A stretch of 64,000 nt of DNA from assembly GCA_035561515.1 (NCBI GenBank), contig DATMXP010000023.1, positions 62,001 through 126,000 of the forward strand, written 5' to 3'. The notes below the pieces were generated by a model. The model made no database searches. It had not been told where the DNA came from and was given only the letters and a program-made list of their open reading frames with translations. Positions 43,479-52,268 of the stretch are shown here, piece by piece (the stretch's first letter is position 1; each line of letters begins with the position of its first letter). The DNA comes from Terriglobales bacterium (GTDB taxonomy: Bacteria > Acidobacteriota > Terriglobia > Terriglobales > Acidobacteriaceae). The position numbers and the translations under genes were made by a program.

Positions 43479-44425
43479 TACGCCACCTCCTGCACTTGGT
43501 CGCGCGTTGTCAGTGACACGAAGACATCCTCAAGACTGGGAAGGATCTTTTCGAGTTTCCCGACCGTGATGCCCCGCTCTTTGAGTCGTTGCTGGATCGC
43601 TGGAACGGATACTTTGGAGTCATTTACAACCACGTGCAGTGCGTTGCCGAACACGGCTACGTCGACGACGTCGCTCCCCTGCAAGGCATCAATGGCATCA
43701 GCCAGTCTGTCGCACTCGAGTAACAACAGTTCGCCGTGCATGGCGTTTCGCTTCAGTTCCGCGGGAGATCCCGAGGCAACGATCTTGCCTCGGTAGATAA
43801 GGACCAGGCGATTGCAGTACTCGGCTTCATCCATGTAGTGCGTGGTTACGAATACGGTCACGCCATCCCCAGCCATTTGATGGATCAACTCCCAGAACTG
43901 CCGGCGCGAAATCGGATCGACACCGGACGTCGGCTCGTCCAGAAAAAGGATTCTTGGCTTGTGCAGCACCGCGCATCCCAGTGCTAGTCGTTGTTTCCAG
44001 CCGACAGCGAGCGTTCCTGTCAGCGTGTTCTCGCGCCCTTGCAGCCCGGCCATTTCCAGCGCCCAGTTCGCTCGTTCCGCAAAAACCGATGAAGGCACGT
44101 TGTACATCCCAGCGAAGAAGCGAATGTTCTCGAGTACAGTGAGGTCGTTATACAGCGAAAACTTCTGCGACATATAGCCGATCTTCTGGCGTACGATTTC
44201 GGGCTGTTTTGCTACGTCGGTTCCGTCCACCGTGGCTACTCCCGAGGTCGGATGCAGGAGCCCGCAGAGCATGCGGATCGTGGTTGACTTCCCCGCTCCG
44301 TTTGGCCCCAGGAATCCGAATATCTCGCCGCTTTTCGCCTCAAATGTGATGTGATCCACAGCGGTGAAGTCCCCGAACCGCTTCGTCAGGTCGCGCACCA
44401 CGACCGAAGTGCCGTTGCCATTCAT
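43478..44425 (-). CDS. ABC transporter ATPase, second of two (YbhF C-half-like)
   Basis: A 315-residue nucleotide-binding subunit. Walker A is GPNGAGKSTT, Walker B with its Glu is ILFLDEPTSGVDP, the Q loop is YMSQKFSLYNDL, and the H loop His lies in VFVTTHYMDEAEYC. The signature motif is altered to LAVGWKQRLALG in place of LSGGQ, so one composite ATP site of the dimer may be weak. A C-terminal ferredoxin-like domain typical of multidrug exporters follows. The start overlaps the preceding ATPase stop by four bases (ATGA). It would dimerise with the other ATPase; in E. coli YbhF the two are one chain. Confidence 0.92.
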   Translation of the reverse strand: MNGNGTSVVVRDLTKRFGDFTAVDHITFEAKSGEIFGFLGPNGAGKSTTIRMLCGLLHPTSGVATVDGTDVAKQPEIVRQKIGYMSQKFSLYNDLTVLENIRFFAGMYNVPSSVFAERANWALEMAGLQGRENTLTGTLAVGWKQRLALGCAVLHKPRILFLDEPTSGVDPISRRQFWELIHQMAGDGVTVFVTTHYMDEAEYCNRLVLIYRGKIVASGSPAELKRNAMHGELLLLECDRLADAIDALQGSDVVDVAVFGNALHVVVNDSKVSVPAIQQRLKERGITVGKLEKILPSLEDVFVSLTTRDQVQEVA

Positions 44426-45369
44426 CGACCTGCCTCTTGTCCGGAAGTCACCGCCCACACAAATACGTCTTCGATACTGGGCGTGATCTCCTCAATCGTG
44501 GAGTGCGGCACAGACTTGTCCTCAAGGAGTCGCTTCACCAGTGGTATCTGTTGTCGCGCGTCATCCACCAGCAAGTGCACGCCGTCCCCTACAAGCACGG
44601 CGCTGGAGACTCCTGTCGCGCTCGAGAGCGCATCGCGCACGCCACGCGGATCATCTGACTGGACCATCAGAATCGAGTTATGCAAATGTTTCTTTAACGA
44701 GTCTGGCGTGTCGCAGAAGAGCAAACGTCCCCTATCCAGCAGTGCGACGCGGTGGCACCGCTCGGCTTCGTCGAGATAAGCCGTGGATGTGAGAATGGCT
44801 ACACCCTCACCAAGAAGCGAGTACAAAATCTTCCAGAAATCGCGCCGGGAAACTGGATCGACGCCGTTCGTAGGCTCGTCCAGCAGGATCAGCTTCGGGG
44901 TGTGAATGAGTGCGCAGACGAGGCCAAGTTTCTGTTTCATCCCTCCCGACAACTTGCCGGCCAGTCGCTTACGGAACCGATGCATATCGGCGGCTTCAAG
45001 CAGTTGCAGTGCCCGTTCCTCGCGCGCTTGGGGCTTCACCCCGAAGATATCGGCGTAAAAGCGAATATTCTCGTCAACCGTGAGGTCCTCATACAAACCG
45101 AACCGCTGAGGCATGTAGCTGATGTGGTGCTTCACCGCCTCCGCCTGAAAGGCGAGGTCGTATCCGGCGACGATTGCTTTCCCTTTATCCGGAGCGAGAA
45201 CTCCGGCAAGCATGCGCATGGTAGTCGTCTTCCCTGCACCGTCAGGCCCGACCAAGCCGAAGATCTCTCCATACTTCACATCAAAAGAAAGATCTGCTAC
45301 GGCCTGGACTCCCGGAAAGGCGCGGGATAGTCCATGCACATCAACCGCAAGTTGGGTCTGCTCTAGCAT
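44422..45369 (-). CDS. ABC transporter ATPase, first of two (YbhF N-half-like)
   Basis: A 315-residue nucleotide-binding subunit. Walker A is GPDGAGKTTT, the signature is the good LSGGMKQKLGL, and Walker B is LILLDEPTNGVDP. The switch region reads ILTSTAYLDEAERC, in which the usual H-loop His is replaced (TSTAYLDEAE instead of TTHYxDEAE). The altered residue here complements the altered signature in the partner ATPase, consistent with an asymmetric heterodimer. I chose ATG 45369, one base after the adaptor stop; the longer frame from 45381 starts inside the adaptor gene. It is part of the TetR-linked operon. Confidence 0.92.
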   Translation of the reverse strand: MLEQTQLAVDVHGLSRAFPGVQAVADLSFDVKYGEIFGLVGPDGAGKTTTMRMLAGVLAPDKGKAIVAGYDLAFQAEAVKHHISYMPQRFGLYEDLTVDENIRFYADIFGVKPQAREERALQLLEAADMHRFRKRLAGKLSGGMKQKLGLVCALIHTPKLILLDEPTNGVDPVSRRDFWKILYSLLGEGVAILTSTAYLDEAERCHRVALLDRGRLLFCDTPDSLKKHLHNSILMVQSDDPRGVRDALSSATGVSSAVLVGDGVHLLVDDARQQIPLVKRLLEDKSVPHSTIEEITPSIEDVFVWAVTSGQEAGR

Positions 45370-45370
45370 C

Positions 45371-46360
45371 TCAGTTGGCAAATTTGATCGTCACATCGGC
45401 CGGCATGCCCGGCTTCAATTCATGGTTTGGGTTTTCAACCGCAACTTTCACGCGGTAAACGAGCGCCACCCGCTCCTTGTGCGTCTCCACACTCTTGGGC
45501 GTGAATTCTGCTTGTGACGCGATGAACGACACGCGTCCCTTGTAGCGCTTGTCGGGATACGTATCTGTGTGGACACTAGCTTCCTGTCCCAGCCGAATCT
45601 TCGCAAGTTCTGTTTCGCTGATATACGCGCGCACCCAGATGTTGTCGAGATCGGCGATACTCACCACCGGAGTTCCCGCAGTGACAACTTCGCCCAGTTC
45701 AGCCTGACGAACCAGGATCACCCCACTGATAGGCGAGTCCAGAACAGTGAACCCAAGCCGAACTTTGGACATCCCAGCATTCTGTTTCGCTGCAGCCAGA
45801 TTGGCGCGGTTCACCGCGATCTGCTCTTTTCGCGTTCCTTCTCGGATTGCGGAAAGGTTCTCTTGCAGCCTCGCGAGGTTCGCCTGCGATCGCTTAAGCG
45901 CCGTAGCGGCTGCGTCGCGCGTCTGGGCCGAGATCGCGTCTCGTTTATAGAGAGAGTCATATCGCTCGAAGTCAATCCGCTTTAGCTCAAGATCTGCCTT
46001 GGCATCTGCGACGGCCTGTTCGGCGGCCCTAACGTCCTGATCACGCCCCCCAGCCGTGGCAAGTTGTAATTCGGCCGCGCGCGTGCGGATCATGGCATCG
46101 TCGATGGCTACCTGTTGGCGATAATCGGAGTCGTCCAACTTGGCGATGAGGTCTCCGCGATTGAGCGTCATGCCCTCTTGGACCGGAAGCTCAACGATCC
46201 GGCCCTGAGTACGGAAACCAACTACGCTTTCGTGCGCTTCAATGTTGCCCGAAAGGACGACCTGATCTTTCGGTTGCTTCCCGTTACTACTGCGACGGTA
46301 CGCAAAAATGCCGGCAGCAATTGCAGCGATGAGCACAATGGGAATAATCACGCGTTTCAT
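45371..46360 (-). CDS. HlyD-family adaptor (YbhG-like)
   Basis: A 329-residue membrane-fusion protein. An N-terminal membrane anchor (IPIVLIAAIAAGIFAY) is followed by a lipoyl half (GRIVELPVQEGMTLNRGDLIAKLDD) and a coiled-coil hairpin (about residues 85-190). The second lipoyl half (LDSPISGVILVRQAELGEVVTAGTPVVSI) and a beta-barrel domain come next. It links the ABC pump to the TolC channel encoded just upstream. GAGGAAA six bases before ATG 46360 fixes the start; an in-frame ATG at 46417 overlaps the TolC gene. The stop is one base before the first ATPase start. Confidence 0.93.
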   Translation of the reverse strand: MKRVIIPIVLIAAIAAGIFAYRRSSNGKQPKDQVVLSGNIEAHESVVGFRTQGRIVELPVQEGMTLNRGDLIAKLDDSDYRQQVAIDDAMIRTRAAELQLATAGGRDQDVRAAEQAVADAKADLELKRIDFERYDSLYKRDAISAQTRDAAATALKRSQANLARLQENLSAIREGTRKEQIAVNRANLAAAKQNAGMSKVRLGFTVLDSPISGVILVRQAELGEVVTAGTPVVSIADLDNIWVRAYISETELAKIRLGQEASVHTDTYPDKRYKGRVSFIASQAEFTPKSVETHKERVALVYRVKVAVENPNHELKPGMPADVTIKFAN

Positions 46361-46370
46361 TGATGTTTCC

Positions 46371-47693
46371 TCAGTGCGATCCCAAGTATTGCGAGTAAGT
46401 GTTCTCGGTATTGCCAAGTGCGCGAGACAGCATGATGCGAGCGTCTGCGTGATGTGTCAGGGCCACAATGTGGTTCTGCTGGGCTCGCGCAAGTGAATCC
46501 TGGGCGTTGACGACTTCCACGTTGTTCGTCACGCCGTTCTGAAATCGATATTTCGCAAGGTCGAGTTCCTTCTGTGCGAGGTCGAGCCCCGCAACTGCAA
46601 CCGTTACCTCTTCCGTCGCGGAGTCAAGGCGCAGAAGAGCCTGCCGGATGTCCTGCTCAATTCCGAGTTTCATGTCAGCGGCTTGCCTCGAAATTCGATC
46701 AAGACGTGCTTCCAGTTCTTTCCGCTCTCCCTGCCGATCGCGATCAAACACGGTAAAAGAAAGCGAGAGTTGCGCTGCACCTGTTCCCGTTATCTGGGAG
46801 AATGTGCGCCCAATCCCTCCGTAGTTTGCGTTTGCGCTCAGGCGTGGATAGAAACGCGCGTTTGACGCCTTCACCTGTTCATTCAGAACATCGCGTTGTT
46901 TTGCCAACGCCTGGTAATCAGGACGCGTATCCAATGCGTTGGCGAGAGCCTCCTCCGGCGTGGGCATTGGGACGTTCGTCGCCGATAGCTTCTCTGCGAG
47001 TTCGATAGGGGTTCCCGGAGAGAGCCCAATGTTGCGTGCCAGCACCAGGAGGCTTTCCTTCGCGGCGTTGCTGGCCTGAACTAAGCCCTGCTTCTCGTGA
47101 GCTAGCTGAACTTGCGCCCTGAGCACATCGATCCCGGTCGCGACACCCGCGTCTCTCTGATCAAGAGCAAGCTGATATAGCACCTGCGCCGTATCGACTC
47201 GAGACTTCGCAGATTCGGTAAGCGCCGCTGCCGACTGGCAACTCAAATACAAGGAGGCGACATTCCGTATCACCTGATCCCGAGCATCCTGATAATCGCT
47301 GCGAACCGCCTTGACGCTCTCCTTCGCAGCCCGCGATGCGTGAAGCGCGGTTAGATCCAAAATGCTTTGATCCGCGCTTGCCCGAAAATCGTAGGTAGTG
47401 AAAGGCCCCACTACGTCGGGAAGCCCCGGAAAGCTGATTCCCTGTGCACGCAGGTTGCGAGTCTGGATGGTTATCGGCGTGTCTATGCGTACCCGCGGAT
47501 AAAGTGCTGATTGGCGTCGCTCTGCGGTACCACGTGCCTCGGCCACCCGACTGTCGGCGACAAGCACCGCCAAGTTCGACTTCAATCCGCGCTGGATGGC
47601 ATCTTCCAGCGTCAAGCGCAACGGCGCTGTCTGTGACCAACCCGGCACTGCAACCAGAAAGATAGCTGTTAGCTTAAGTCCGATTCGATACAT
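46371..47693 (-). CDS. TolC-family outer-membrane channel of the ABC operon
   Basis: A 440-residue outer-membrane factor with a signal peptide (MYRIGLKLTAIFLVAVPGWSQ). The two OEP repeats are clear, with helices AIQRGLKSNLAVLVADSRVAEARG and EALANALDTRPDYQALAKQRD and barrel segments LSANANYGGIG and QLSLSFTVF. Compared with the TolC at 14726-16060 it shares only family features, so each adaptor set has its own channel. ATG 47693 starts the signal peptide; a start at 47717 would add eight residues. It lies 28 bases after the tetR stop and 10 before the adaptor gene. Confidence 0.92.
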   Translation of the reverse strand: MYRIGLKLTAIFLVAVPGWSQTAPLRLTLEDAIQRGLKSNLAVLVADSRVAEARGTAERRQSALYPRVRIDTPITIQTRNLRAQGISFPGLPDVVGPFTTYDFRASADQSILDLTALHASRAAKESVKAVRSDYQDARDQVIRNVASLYLSCQSAAALTESAKSRVDTAQVLYQLALDQRDAGVATGIDVLRAQVQLAHEKQGLVQASNAAKESLLVLARNIGLSPGTPIELAEKLSATNVPMPTPEEALANALDTRPDYQALAKQRDVLNEQVKASNARFYPRLSANANYGGIGRTFSQITGTGAAQLSLSFTVFDRDRQGERKELEARLDRISRQAADMKLGIEQDIRQALLRLDSATEEVTVAVAGLDLAQKELDLAKYRFQNGVTNNVEVVNAQDSLARAQQNHIVALTHHADARIMLSRALGNTENTYSQYLGSH

Positions 47694-47721
47694 GCTGATT
47701 CTCGCTTCAGGCAACATCCGG

Positions 47722-48405
47722 TTACTTCTTTCGTTGCGTCTTTACCGGCATGGGTACCCGCATTCCACTCCACATGACTTCGAAGGTCCGTTTCAGAATT
47801 CCCGTGATCGGCTCTGCTGGATGCAGTGACCAGAGCAGGAGCGTTCCAAACATGCACTGCTGAAATGTGCGCGCGAGTTCGTAAGCTTCCATGTCGGTCC
47901 GAATTTCATTTCGTGACTGACCTATTTCAAGAATCTGCGCGAGTATCCGCCGTCCGCGGTCCGCGATCTGCTCCCGCACCACCTTGCGCACTTCCTCGCT
48001 GCTCATGAAAGAAGCCAGCATGCTGCGCGCAAGTTCGGGCGTGCTTGACGGCAAGACCAGAAGATCTTCTGCCATGGAGCGTACTAATTTGCGAATCGGC
48101 TCTTCGCCAGCGGTGGCCTGCTCCAGGCATAGTTCGACGCGGCCGATCTGGCGCGAAGCGAAATAAAGCAGGACGTGATCTTTGCTCGGGAAATAGTTGA
48201 AAAATGTCCCCTTTGCCACATCAGCGGCCTCGGTGATCTCTTCCACCCGCGTGGAGGCGAATCCGTTCTTCGCGAAGAGTTGCAGAGCTGAGTGAAACAG
48301 CTTGTCGCGAGTTTCATTGCGCTTCCGCTCGCGCCGCCCGACCGGCGTTGCGAGGGATGTCGAATTTGGCTTAATGACCACAGTCCATATTTGACTATTG
48401 GTCAT
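47722..48405 (-). CDS. TetR-family repressor of the efflux operon
   Basis: A regulator of up to 227 residues with a TetR DNA-binding domain (RRERKRNETRDKLFHSALQLF to VAKGTFFNYFPSKDHVLLYF). The three-helix HTH with VEEITEAADVAKGTFFNYF is typical, and the C-terminal ligand domain is all helical. It resembles CecR-type regulators of ybhGFSR operons in context. The start is unsure. The ATG at 48405 lies inside a TGAC-N5-GTCA palindrome that sits between a good TTGACA (48418-48413) and a -10-like TCAAAT, so the true start may be GTG 48381. It probably represses its own transcript and the six exporter genes behind it. Confidence 0.9.
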   Translation of the reverse strand: MTNSQIWTVVIKPNSTSLATPVGRRERKRNETRDKLFHSALQLFAKNGFASTRVEEITEAADVAKGTFFNYFPSKDHVLLYFASRQIGRVELCLEQATAGEEPIRKLVRSMAEDLLVLPSSTPELARSMLASFMSSEEVRKVVREQIADRGRRILAQILEIGQSRNEIRTDMEAYELARTFQQCMFGTLLLWSLHPAEPITGILKRTFEVMWSGMRVPMPVKTQRKK

Positions 48406-48418
48406 ATTTAGTTGTCAA
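48389..48418 (-). promoter_or_regulatory. Promoter and TetR operator candidate
   Basis: On the minus strand TTGACA (48418-48413) is followed after 18 bases by TCAAAT (48394-48389). The palindrome TGACCAATAGTCA (48404-48392) fills the spacer and touches the -10. A weaker related site, GGACTGTGGTCA, lies 5 bases further on. This fits a self-repressed TetR promoter; it is inferred from sequence only. Confidence 0.5.
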
Positions 48419-48450
48419 GTCATTTTTGTGAGAGTGGTAAGGTAACGTTG

Positions 48451-49098
48451 ATGGATCTCATTTTCAGTCCAGTGGAAATCCGCGTGCTCGGCTCCTTGAT
48501 GGAGAAGGACATCACCACTCCGGATTACTACCCTCTCTCACTGAATGCCCTCGTAAACGCATGCAATCAGAAGTCGAACCGTGAGCCGGTGATGGAACTC
48601 GACGACAACAGCGTGCGCGATGCTCTCAGTTCATTGGCGGAGAAAAGGTTGGCTGGTCCTACCAGCAGTGCAGATTCGCGGGTCACCAAGTACGAACACC
48701 GCATGCAGGAGGTCTTCAACTTTACTCGGCGCGAAACGGCGATCATCTGCGTCCTCCTGCTTCGCGGGCCACAAACTCCGGGCGAACTTCGTGGACGCAC
48801 CGAGCGAATGTTCCAGTTCGAAGATCTTGCCGATGTGCAGGCGACGCTCCAGAAACTCATGCAGCGCGAACCATCGCTCGTGAAAGTGCTGCCTCGTCAA
48901 CCCGGAACCAAGGAAGCGCGTTACATGCACCTATTCTCAGGCGACATCGAGTCATACGAGGTTCCCGCAGCAGCACCCCCGACTCAAGCGGTTTCGGATG
49001 ATCGACTGGTCCATTTGGAGGGCGAGGTCTCCACGCTTCGCCAGGAAGTGGCGGAACTGAGACAGCAAATTGCCGAGATGAAGAAGGTTTTCGAGTAA
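48451..49098 (+). CDS. YceH/DUF480 family protein
   Basis: A 215-residue protein of the YceH (DUF480) family, built of two winged-helix domains. The hallmark opening is SPVEIRVLGSLMEKDITTPDYYPLSLNALVNACNQKSNR. It is followed by the second wing (RETAIICVLLLRGPQTPGELRGRTERM) and a C-terminal coiled coil (VHLEGEVSTLRQEVAELRQQIAEMKKVF). Winged helices suggest DNA binding, but no target is known for the family. ATG 48451 is preceded by AAGGTAA; a further in-frame upstream start overlaps the divergent tetR promoter. The gene is divergent from the efflux operon and may share its control region. Confidence 0.92.
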   Translation: MDLIFSPVEIRVLGSLMEKDITTPDYYPLSLNALVNACNQKSNREPVMELDDNSVRDALSSLAEKRLAGPTSSADSRVTKYEHRMQEVFNFTRRETAIICVLLLRGPQTPGELRGRTERMFQFEDLADVQATLQKLMQREPSLVKVLPRQPGTKEARYMHLFSGDIESYEVPAAAPPTQAVSDDRLVHLEGEVSTLRQEVAELRQQIAEMKKVFE

Positions 49099-49164
49099 TT
49101 GCGCAAATGTAATACTTTTGTCTTGTCACCGATAACTACTTGATCATCTTCGTAGTATCGGATC

Positions 49165-50829
49165 GTGACAACATCGCCATCTTTCCCCGTTCATCCCAAA
49201 GGCACGAAAGCACGTATTCTTCTTACCTCCGTTTTTGGTCCCTACGCTCGCGACGATGAGTATGGCAGCCGCTTCATTAATCCGATGGAGCTCTACCACA
49301 ACCAGGTGACGCGCGCGCAGGGCAGCTTCTCGTTGCGTATGTTCCACCGCTCGTGGGGCATCATGATGATCCAGCGCAACATCTCCGCGCCCTGCACGGT
49401 GCTGGACTTCCCTACCCTGGAAAAGTTCGAGTGCGAGTTGCTCGAAAATCACTACGACGTGGTTGGTATCTCTTCCATCATCGCGAACGTCGGAAAAGTT
49501 CGCGAGATGTGTAAGCGCGTGCGGAAGATTGCGCCGAAGGCCACGATCATAGTTGGCGGACACGTGGCGGCGATCCCCGGACTCAGCCACATGATCGACG
49601 CCGACCACATCGTGAGAGGCGAGGGCATTTCCTGGATGCGCCGTTATCTCGGCGAGGACGAGACCGCGCCGGTGCAGCATCCTGCCATAGTTTCGGGATT
49701 CAAGATGCGCGTGATGGGGATTCCAATTCCCGAACGGCGCGGCCAGACAGCGGCAACGATTATTCCTTCTGTCGGATGTCCGATGGGCTGCAATTTCTGC
49801 ACCACGTCGGCGTTTTTCGGCGGCAAGGGTAAAGCCGTTCACTTCATGAAAACCGGCGAGCGGTTGTTCGAAGTAATGGAGGACATGGAGCGGAAACTCG
49901 GCGTGAGTTCGTTCTTCATGATGGACGAGAACTTTCTGCTGAACCGTCCGCGCGCGATGGAACTGCTCGACCGCATGCGTAAGGGCAATAAAGCGTGGGC
50001 GTTATATGTGTTCTCGTCGATGAACGCCATCAGGCAGTACACGATTACGGAGCTTGTTGAGCTTGGGATTTCGTGGGTATGGATGGGTCTGGAGTCCCCG
50101 AATTCTAAATATGAAAAGCTAAAAGACGCGGACACCATCAAGACAGTGAAGGAACTGCGTGCGCACGGAATCAAGCTGCTGGGGTCGACGATCGTCGGCC
50201 TGGAGCATCACACGCCGGAGAACATCCGACAGGAAGTGGAGTACGCCGTGAGCCACGGGACGGACTTCCACCAGTTCATGCTCTACACGCCGGTTCCGGG
50301 GACGCCGCTGTTCAAACAGATGTCCGACGAAGGGCGAATGCTAGACGGCGTGGACTTGGCCGATATCCACGGACAATTCAAGTTCAACTTCAAACATTCG
50401 GCGATCTCGCGCGAGCAGTCGAAGAACTTCCTCGACTGGGCGTTCAAGTACGACTTCGACACAAATGGACCAAGCGTGTACCGCATTTCGCGAACCATGC
50501 TCGAAGGATGGAAGCGGCACAAGAACGATCCGGACAAGCGCGTCAGGGCACGGTTTGAAGACGAAGTCGCGAACCTACGGACAACCTACAACGCGGCGCT
50601 GTGGGCGATGGAGAAGCGGTTGAAGAACGTGAATTCGGCGGTCAGCCAGAAGATTCGTGACCTCCGCAAGGAAGTGGAGGGTGAATTCGGATTCATGTCG
50701 CGGCTGACACGGGCGGTGGTAGGCCCGGTGCTGTTGATCTCGTCAAAGCTGGAAGACCGGCGATTGGCGAAGGGCCGCACGTACGAGCCCCCCACGTTCA
50801 TCGAGCGGCATCACTGGACGACGGTCTAG
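49165..50829 (+). CDS. B12-binding-domain radical SAM protein, function unknown
   Basis: A 554-residue radical SAM enzyme. The N-terminal part (about residues 80-150) is a cobalamin-binding-like Rossmann domain (DVVGISSIIANVGKVREM and IIVGGHVAAIPG). The cluster motif CPMGCNFC sits near residue 205, followed by the barrel (FFMMDENFL, WVWMGLESPN, LLGSTIVGLEHHTPE, MLYTPVPGTPLF). The last 150 residues are helical and basic and include a possible membrane-associated helix (RAVVGPVLLISSKL). The start is GTG 49165. Such enzymes often methylate or couple unreactive carbons; lipid-modifying relatives exist, but I cannot assign a substrate. It ends two bases before the convergent hoxH stop. Confidence 0.82.
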   Translation: MTTSPSFPVHPKGTKARILLTSVFGPYARDDEYGSRFINPMELYHNQVTRAQGSFSLRMFHRSWGIMMIQRNISAPCTVLDFPTLEKFECELLENHYDVVGISSIIANVGKVREMCKRVRKIAPKATIIVGGHVAAIPGLSHMIDADHIVRGEGISWMRRYLGEDETAPVQHPAIVSGFKMRVMGIPIPERRGQTAATIIPSVGCPMGCNFCTTSAFFGGKGKAVHFMKTGERLFEVMEDMERKLGVSSFFMMDENFLLNRPRAMELLDRMRKGNKAWALYVFSSMNAIRQYTITELVELGISWVWMGLESPNSKYEKLKDADTIKTVKELRAHGIKLLGSTIVGLEHHTPENIRQEVEYAVSHGTDFHQFMLYTPVPGTPLFKQMSDEGRMLDGVDLADIHGQFKFNFKHSAISREQSKNFLDWAFKYDFDTNGPSVYRISRTMLEGWKRHKNDPDKRVRARFEDEVANLRTTYNAALWAMEKRLKNVNSAVSQKIRDLRKEVEGEFGFMSRLTRAVVGPVLLISSKLEDRRLAKGRTYEPPTFIERHHWTTV

Positions 50830-50831
50830 AA

Positions 50832-52259
50832 TCAATCGTTCGACACTTCATCCAGTACTTCACCTTTGGGTGATAGTAACTTGATGTGCATCGCTATCTG
50901 ACCGTTCGCATGCGTTGAGCAACTGAGGCACGGGTCGTAGGCTCTCACCACTGCCGAGACCCGGTTCAGCATGCCTTCCTCGATCTTGTCACCTTTCACG
51001 AAGTGCTCCGCGACCTGGTGGACGCTCTTCCCTATCGCCAGGTTGTTGTGTCCGGTGGCAACGATCAGGTTCGCCCAGGTGATCACCCCCTCATCGTTCA
51101 CCTTATAGTGATGGATGAGCGTTCCCCGTGGAGCCTCGATCATCCCGACACCCTCCGGTGCATTCACGCCGCCAGTCGCACGTACATGCGGATCGAGAAT
51201 CACCGGATCATTCAAGAGCAGTTCGATTTTTTCCAGGGCGTAGATAATCTCGATCAACCGCGCATAGTGGTAGAGGAACGCGCTATGGACAGGCGAGCCA
51301 AAGCGCTGGCGGAACGTCAGCAGTTCGGCATCTGCCTTTGGTGTACCGCAGCGCTCAACCACATTCAAGCGTCCCAGCGGACCCACCCGGTAAATGCCCT
51401 TCGGGAACCCACGCGGCTTGAAATATGGCGCCTTCAGATACGACTCTCGCAGACTCGCCTCGCCGATCCACGTCGCATAATCCTCAGCCGGAATCTGGTC
51501 ATGTGATACTTCTCCCGTCTCACTGCGAAAACGAAGAGCGCCGTCATACAACTCAAGGTTCCCATAAGGATTGACCAACCCGGCGTACATCGTCGGTGTC
51601 GAGCCGAAGAACTCTACTTCTTCCTGGTAGTCACTCACCACCGCCTGGAAAAGCTTCAACGCCCGGTCGACGATCGCCTTCATGTTGGGTACGTCAAAGA
51701 ACAAACGGTCGCGGACCTGTTGCGATAGCGGGCTGGCGACTCCCCCTGGCACAATCCACGATGGGTGTACTCGCTCACCAGCCAGGCTTTCGATGATGTG
51801 CAGCCCGAATTTGCGCAGTTCAATTCCATCTCGCGCGAGGTCCGGATGATTTGCCACAACCCCTAGCACATTTCTTGTGGCTGGGTCGGAATCCATACCA
51901 AGCAGGAAATCAGGCGCTGCAAGATAGAAAAAACTGAGCGCATGTGACTGAACGAACTGCGCGCAGTGGACCAGTTCGCGTAGCTTTCGCGCTGCTGGCG
52001 GAATACGGAGCGCCATGATCGAGTCGCACGCCTTCGAGGACGCGAGCGCATGGCTTATTGGGCAAATTCCACAAATGCGCGAAGTAATGCCCGGCATCTC
52101 GTAAAACGGACGGCCCTCGGTGAACTTCTCAAAACCCCGCACCTGCGTCACGCTGAACTCCGTTCCCGCGACGGCTCCCTTCTCATCGAGTTGAATAGCC
52201 ACTTTCGCGTGGCCTTCGATCCGGCTGACGGGTTCAATGACGATTCGTTTCGTAGCCAT
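50832..52259 (-). CDS. hoxH: [NiFe] hydrogenase large subunit, group 3d-like
   Basis: A 475-residue catalytic subunit that holds the NiFe(CN)2CO centre. The two nickel-binding motifs are intact: RICGICPISH (about residues 61-70) and DPCLSCSTH (about residues 442-450). The 25 residues after the second motif form the C-terminal tail that a maturation protease removes. Sequence and partners fit the soluble bidirectional NAD(P)-linked (group 3d) hydrogenases. AAGGAAAG just before ATG 52259 fixes the start, nine bases after the hoxY stop. It is the last gene of the operon. No hyp genes or HoxW protease are in view, so they must lie elsewhere. Confidence 0.95.
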   Translation of the reverse strand: MATKRIVIEPVSRIEGHAKVAIQLDEKGAVAGTEFSVTQVRGFEKFTEGRPFYEMPGITSRICGICPISHALASSKACDSIMALRIPPAARKLRELVHCAQFVQSHALSFFYLAAPDFLLGMDSDPATRNVLGVVANHPDLARDGIELRKFGLHIIESLAGERVHPSWIVPGGVASPLSQQVRDRLFFDVPNMKAIVDRALKLFQAVVSDYQEEVEFFGSTPTMYAGLVNPYGNLELYDGALRFRSETGEVSHDQIPAEDYATWIGEASLRESYLKAPYFKPRGFPKGIYRVGPLGRLNVVERCGTPKADAELLTFRQRFGSPVHSAFLYHYARLIEIIYALEKIELLLNDPVILDPHVRATGGVNAPEGVGMIEAPRGTLIHHYKVNDEGVITWANLIVATGHNNLAIGKSVHQVAEHFVKGDKIEEGMLNRVSAVVRAYDPCLSCSTHANGQIAMHIKLLSPKGEVLDEVSND

Positions 52260-52268
52260 GTGCTTTCC

